7,012 bases of DNA, taken from the NCBI GenBank assembly GCA_028683635.1, contig JAQUHL010000102.1, forward strand, positions 1-7,012, given 5' to 3'. Origin of the DNA: Candidatus Cloacimonadota bacterium (GTDB lineage: Bacteria; Cloacimonadota; Cloacimonadia; Cloacimonadales; Cloacimonadaceae). How positions within the stretch are numbered: position 1 is the first letter of the stretch; the number at the start of each line of letters is the position of its first letter. The translations under genes were made by a program, and so were the position numbers. Positions 5,761 to 7,012 of this stretch are shown piece by piece. The notes below the pieces were generated by a model. That model worked only from the letters and a program-made list of their open reading frames with translations, had not been told where the DNA came from and ran no database searches.

Positions 5761-6372
5761 TCAGGACCAGGATAGACCCATGCTCTCCCGCCAGATCTTC
5801 TGGTAAAAGCCCGGATGCTCAGCATAGTTTTCCACAAAGTGATACAGGCCATCCTTACGGTGCAGAACGCCTTCCTCCACCAGTTCGCGGCGCACCAGGC
5901 AGTAGTCTTCGTGGATGGAACTGATCAGCGCGTTGATCTCTTTTTCGCTATAGACGCGCCCTGCTTCGAAGAGCCTGATGATCTCCAGATATACGATCCA
6001 GCGTTTTTTGTTCTGGGTGGGCAAGCGATTGACCACGCCGTCCTTGAAGTAAACCTGCAGGACTTTCTTACGCAGTATCTCGGCGGCATCGGGCTTGGCT
6101 GTGTCCTCCGCGGGAACTATCTCTTTCAATTGCATCTCCAAAATCTCCTTTCTTAGATGATACAGGTTGTAGTACTGAACCTTGACAGGATACACCAAAC
6201 CTGCCTGCTGCAGCTTTTTGAGATGCGCGGAGACGGTGGAGACCGCCAGTTGCAGCTCTTCCGCCAGGTCTTCAACGCACCAGGCTTTGGCTTGCAGTAA
6301 GCGAATGATCTGCAGCCGGGATTCATCTGCCAGGCCTTTAAACAGTTGTAGTGCATTCATATCCACATCCAT
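5761..6372 (-). CDS. ArsR-type winged-helix regulator with DUF2087-like C-terminal domain
   Basis: A 203-residue transcription regulator. Residues 5-75 are an ArsR-like winged helix: MNALQLFKGLADESRLQIIRLL, then recognition helix VSTVSAHLKKLQQAGLV (44-60), then the wing. The classical metal-site motif CVCDL is CVEDL here (Cys32 kept, second Cys replaced by Glu34), so arsenic sensing in the ArsR manner is unlikely. After a variable linker (about 85-104), residues 105-180 match DUF2087: NRLPTQNKKR, then RVYSEKEINALISSIHEDYCLVRRELVEEG. This domain is commonly fused to or found with such helix-turn-helix proteins, with an unknown role. The start at 6372 lacks a clear ribosome binding site. Met5 (ATG at 6360) is an alternative, with GGA seven bases before it and a better fit to the predicted transcript start. 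The gene is alone, with no divergent partner, so its target may be itself or elsewhere. Confidence 0.9.
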   Translation of the reverse strand: MDVDMNALQLFKGLADESRLQIIRLLQAKAWCVEDLAEELQLAVSTVSAHLKKLQQAGLVYPVKVQYYNLYHLRKEILEMQLKEIVPAEDTAKPDAAEILRKKVLQVYFKDGVVNRLPTQNKKRWIVYLEIIRLFEAGRVYSEKEINALISSIHEDYCLVRRELVEEGVLHRKDGLYHFVENYAEHPGFYQKIWRESMGLSWS

Positions 6373-6389
6373 TTCGTTATTTGACGAAA
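6372..6389. promoter_or_regulatory. Palindrome at regulator start, probable autoregulatory operator
   Basis: TTTCGT (6372-6377) and ACGAAA (6384-6389) form a perfect six-base inverted repeat around TATTTG. It starts at the first base of the ATG and abuts the -10 box. Its centre coincides with the expected transcript start, where a bound winged-helix dimer would block transcription. Autorepression is inferred. Confidence 0.5.
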
Positions 6390-6418
6390 CATATATATAA
6401 GGGCGGGTGATCTGTCAA
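6390..6418 (-). promoter_or_regulatory. Sigma70-type promoter of the regulator gene
   Basis: On the reverse strand there is a perfect TTGACA (6413-6418), a 17-base spacer and TATATG (6390-6395; 4 of 6) within an AT run. Transcription would start near 6383, about 11 bases before ATG 6372 or 23 before ATG 6360. The mRNA would have a very short leader or almost none. Confidence 0.6.
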
Positions 6419-6516
6419 GGTCAATTTTTGTGCTCCTGCGTAAAGGGGGTGTCTGGATATGCTGTGGAAGGGTGGTTCTCGTATGTAAACGTGAGGTGGT
6501 TTTTGATATTAAAAGA

Positions 6517-6592
6517 CTGGATCCCGGGTCAAACCACCCCACGCCACCGGATCATAGCCGATCAGTCGAGGCTCTCGACTTCCCGGGATGAC
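6517..6592. repeat. Palindromic element CTGGATCCCGGG...CCCGGGATGAC with enlarged interior
   Basis: The outer arms ATCCCGGG (6521-6528) and CCCGGGAT (6582-6589) are exact inverted copies 53 bases apart. A nested seven-base stem, AGTCGAG (6564-6570) with CTCGACT (6574-6580), sits inside around a GCT loop. The ends (CTGGAT...ATGAC) are those of the palindrome that opens the tandem units at 4941, 5103 and 5264, in the opposite orientation. The interior here is about 50 bases longer. Confidence 0.75.
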
Positions 6593-6660
6593 GCTGGTTC
6601 TCAGACGTTGGCTAAGCTATCGTCAATTATCCAACAGAAAAGATCATTGAATAATGGGTT

Positions 6661-6684
6661 GTAGGGCTAAGCCCTACTCCTTTT
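6661..6684 (+). terminator. Terminator-like palindrome GTAGGGCTAAGCCCTAC plus T-run
   Basis: A perfect 17-base palindrome (6661-6677) gives a seven-base stem with a TAA loop and is followed by TCCTTTT (6678-6684). It has the form of a plus-strand intrinsic terminator, but no plus-strand gene lies upstream. The minus-strand gene ending at 6756 would read it without a T-run. It may belong to an unseen transcript or be an extragenic palindrome. Confidence 0.4.
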
Positions 6685-6705
6685 AGGGTGGTGGGTGGGA
6701 ATAGA

Positions 6706-6734
6706 TTTACAGAGCTAAGCCTCACAACCAGCAT
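6706..6734 (+). repeat. 29-base dispersed repeat, right copy
   Basis: Same orientation as the copy at 5609-5637, 25 of 29 bases identical, including an unbroken TAAGCCTCACAAC. It ends 21 bases before the stop codon of the right-edge gene. Confidence 0.75.
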
Positions 6735-6755
6735 ATCTGCGCCGGGGGCTAAAGG

Positions 6756-7012
6756 TCAGCACTGCCATTTGATGCGGGCGGGATTGGGCTCGTTGGGCCG
6801 GGAGACAGCTTTCAGGGCGTCCAGCATCCGCGCGCATTCGGCGGCGGCGTGGCGTTCCAGGTCTTTCCAGGCGGCCTTGGCGCCCAGAGCATGGTAAGCC
6901 AGCGCCAAAGCGCCATAGAGGGCCAGGCCGATGCAGTGCCGGGCAGAGTGGATGGTGGAGGCGCACTGGCCGATGGCTCTGGCGGCTGCCTGGGCAGTAG
7001 GATTTTCATCGC
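6756..7012 (-). CDS. Putative immunity protein (Imm5-like), C-terminal part (runs off right edge)
   Basis: The reverse strand is open from the right edge to a TGA at 6756-6758, giving 84 residues plus stop; the N-terminus is outside the window. The sequence is helical and alanine-rich: DENPTAQAAARAIGQCASTI, then HSARHCIGLALYGALALAYHALG, then KDLERHAAAECARMLDALK, ending RIKWQC. The pattern ARAxGQ-A-T-H...H-xG-AxYGxxAxAYH resembles a family annotated as putative immunity protein (Imm5-like), which also ends in a helix with WK or WQ. That match is from memory of the family, not a search, and the role (toxin neutralisation) is not proven even for the family. Base composition is strikingly GC-rich compared with the AT-richer neighbours. 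The two other open frames on this strand are shadows: they lack family features, and this frame has a natural C-terminus. Confidence 0.6.
   Translation of the reverse strand, partial: DENPTAQAAARAIGQCASTIHSARHCIGLALYGALALAYHALGAKAAWKDLERHAAAECARMLDALKAVSRPNEPNPARIKWQC

Larger units (their letters stand above)
6419..6755. other. Gene-free stretch with palindromic repeats
   Basis: No coding region is supported between the regulator's promoter and the stop of the right-edge gene. An 85-codon plus-strand frame crosses it but translates the palindromic repeat (giving DWIPGQ...SRDDAG, a common false-ORF signature). The stretch holds an expanded palindromic element (6517-6592), a 17-base palindrome (6661-6677) and one 29-base dispersed repeat. 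Confidence 0.7.

Noticed and set aside
5347..5806. Plus- and minus-strand frames of about 90-110 codons in the repeat-rich stretch
   Set aside because: They run through hairpins and repeat copies, lack ribosome binding sites and show no family-like sequence.
6407..6664. 85-codon plus-strand frame
   Set aside because: It crosses the palindromic element and yields the DWIPGQ/SRDDAG type peptide typical of translated repeats; it also starts inside the regulator's promoter region.
1..7012. tRNA or rRNA genes
   Set aside because: No cloverleaf with a T-loop GTTC/CCA-type end or conserved rRNA segment was seen on reading both strands; a tRNAscan or Infernal run was not possible.

Overview
The window looks like chromosomal DNA of a free-living, probably anaerobic, Gram-negative bacterium of moderate GC. 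The best guess is the Fibrobacterota-Chlorobi-Bacteroidota side of the tree, possibly a Cloacimonadota-type organism. The reasons are a secreted beta-sandwich protein of the kind common in those groups, clear AGGAG-type ribosome binding sites, and structured interspersed repeats between genes. The taxonomic guess is inference; no rRNA or other marker gene is present.

Left edge, 1-554 (minus): the N-terminal part of an exported protein with a signal peptide, running off the window. Between it and the next gene lies a divergent promoter region, 555-809. From 810 to 2800 (plus) is a tight two-gene unit: class II fructose-bisphosphate aldolase, then glyceraldehyde-3-phosphate dehydrogenase 14 bases later. 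These are consecutive steps of glycolysis and gluconeogenesis, and the unit ends in a hairpin terminator at 2816-2857. From 2876 to 4883 (plus) come a small membrane-anchored protein of unknown function and a cytoplasmic PAS-HisKA-ATPase-receiver hybrid histidine kinase.

From 4884 to 5760 there is no credible gene, but the stretch is packed with repeats. It holds two near-identical 161/162-base tandem units, a third mosaic partial unit, several small hairpins, a dispersed 28-base pair of repeats and a perfect 19-base inverted repeat. From 5761 to 6372 (minus) is an ArsR-type regulator fused to a DUF2087-like C-terminal domain. It has a well-formed promoter and a palindrome at its start that looks like an autoregulatory operator. 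From 6373 to 6755 is a second gene-free stretch with palindromic repeats, and one 29-base repeat there also occurs on the other side of the regulator gene. The right edge, 6756-7012 (minus), holds the C-terminal part of a GC-rich, alanine-rich protein that resembles the putative immunity protein (Imm5-like) family.

The left two thirds is ordinary metabolic and signalling sequence. The unusual part is the accessory stretch from 4884 to the right end: a mosaic of palindromic repeat modules around a stand-alone regulator, next to a possible immunity protein. I found no complete new system. The repeat mosaic, the long perfect hairpin and the repeat-bracketed regulator deserve a closer look.
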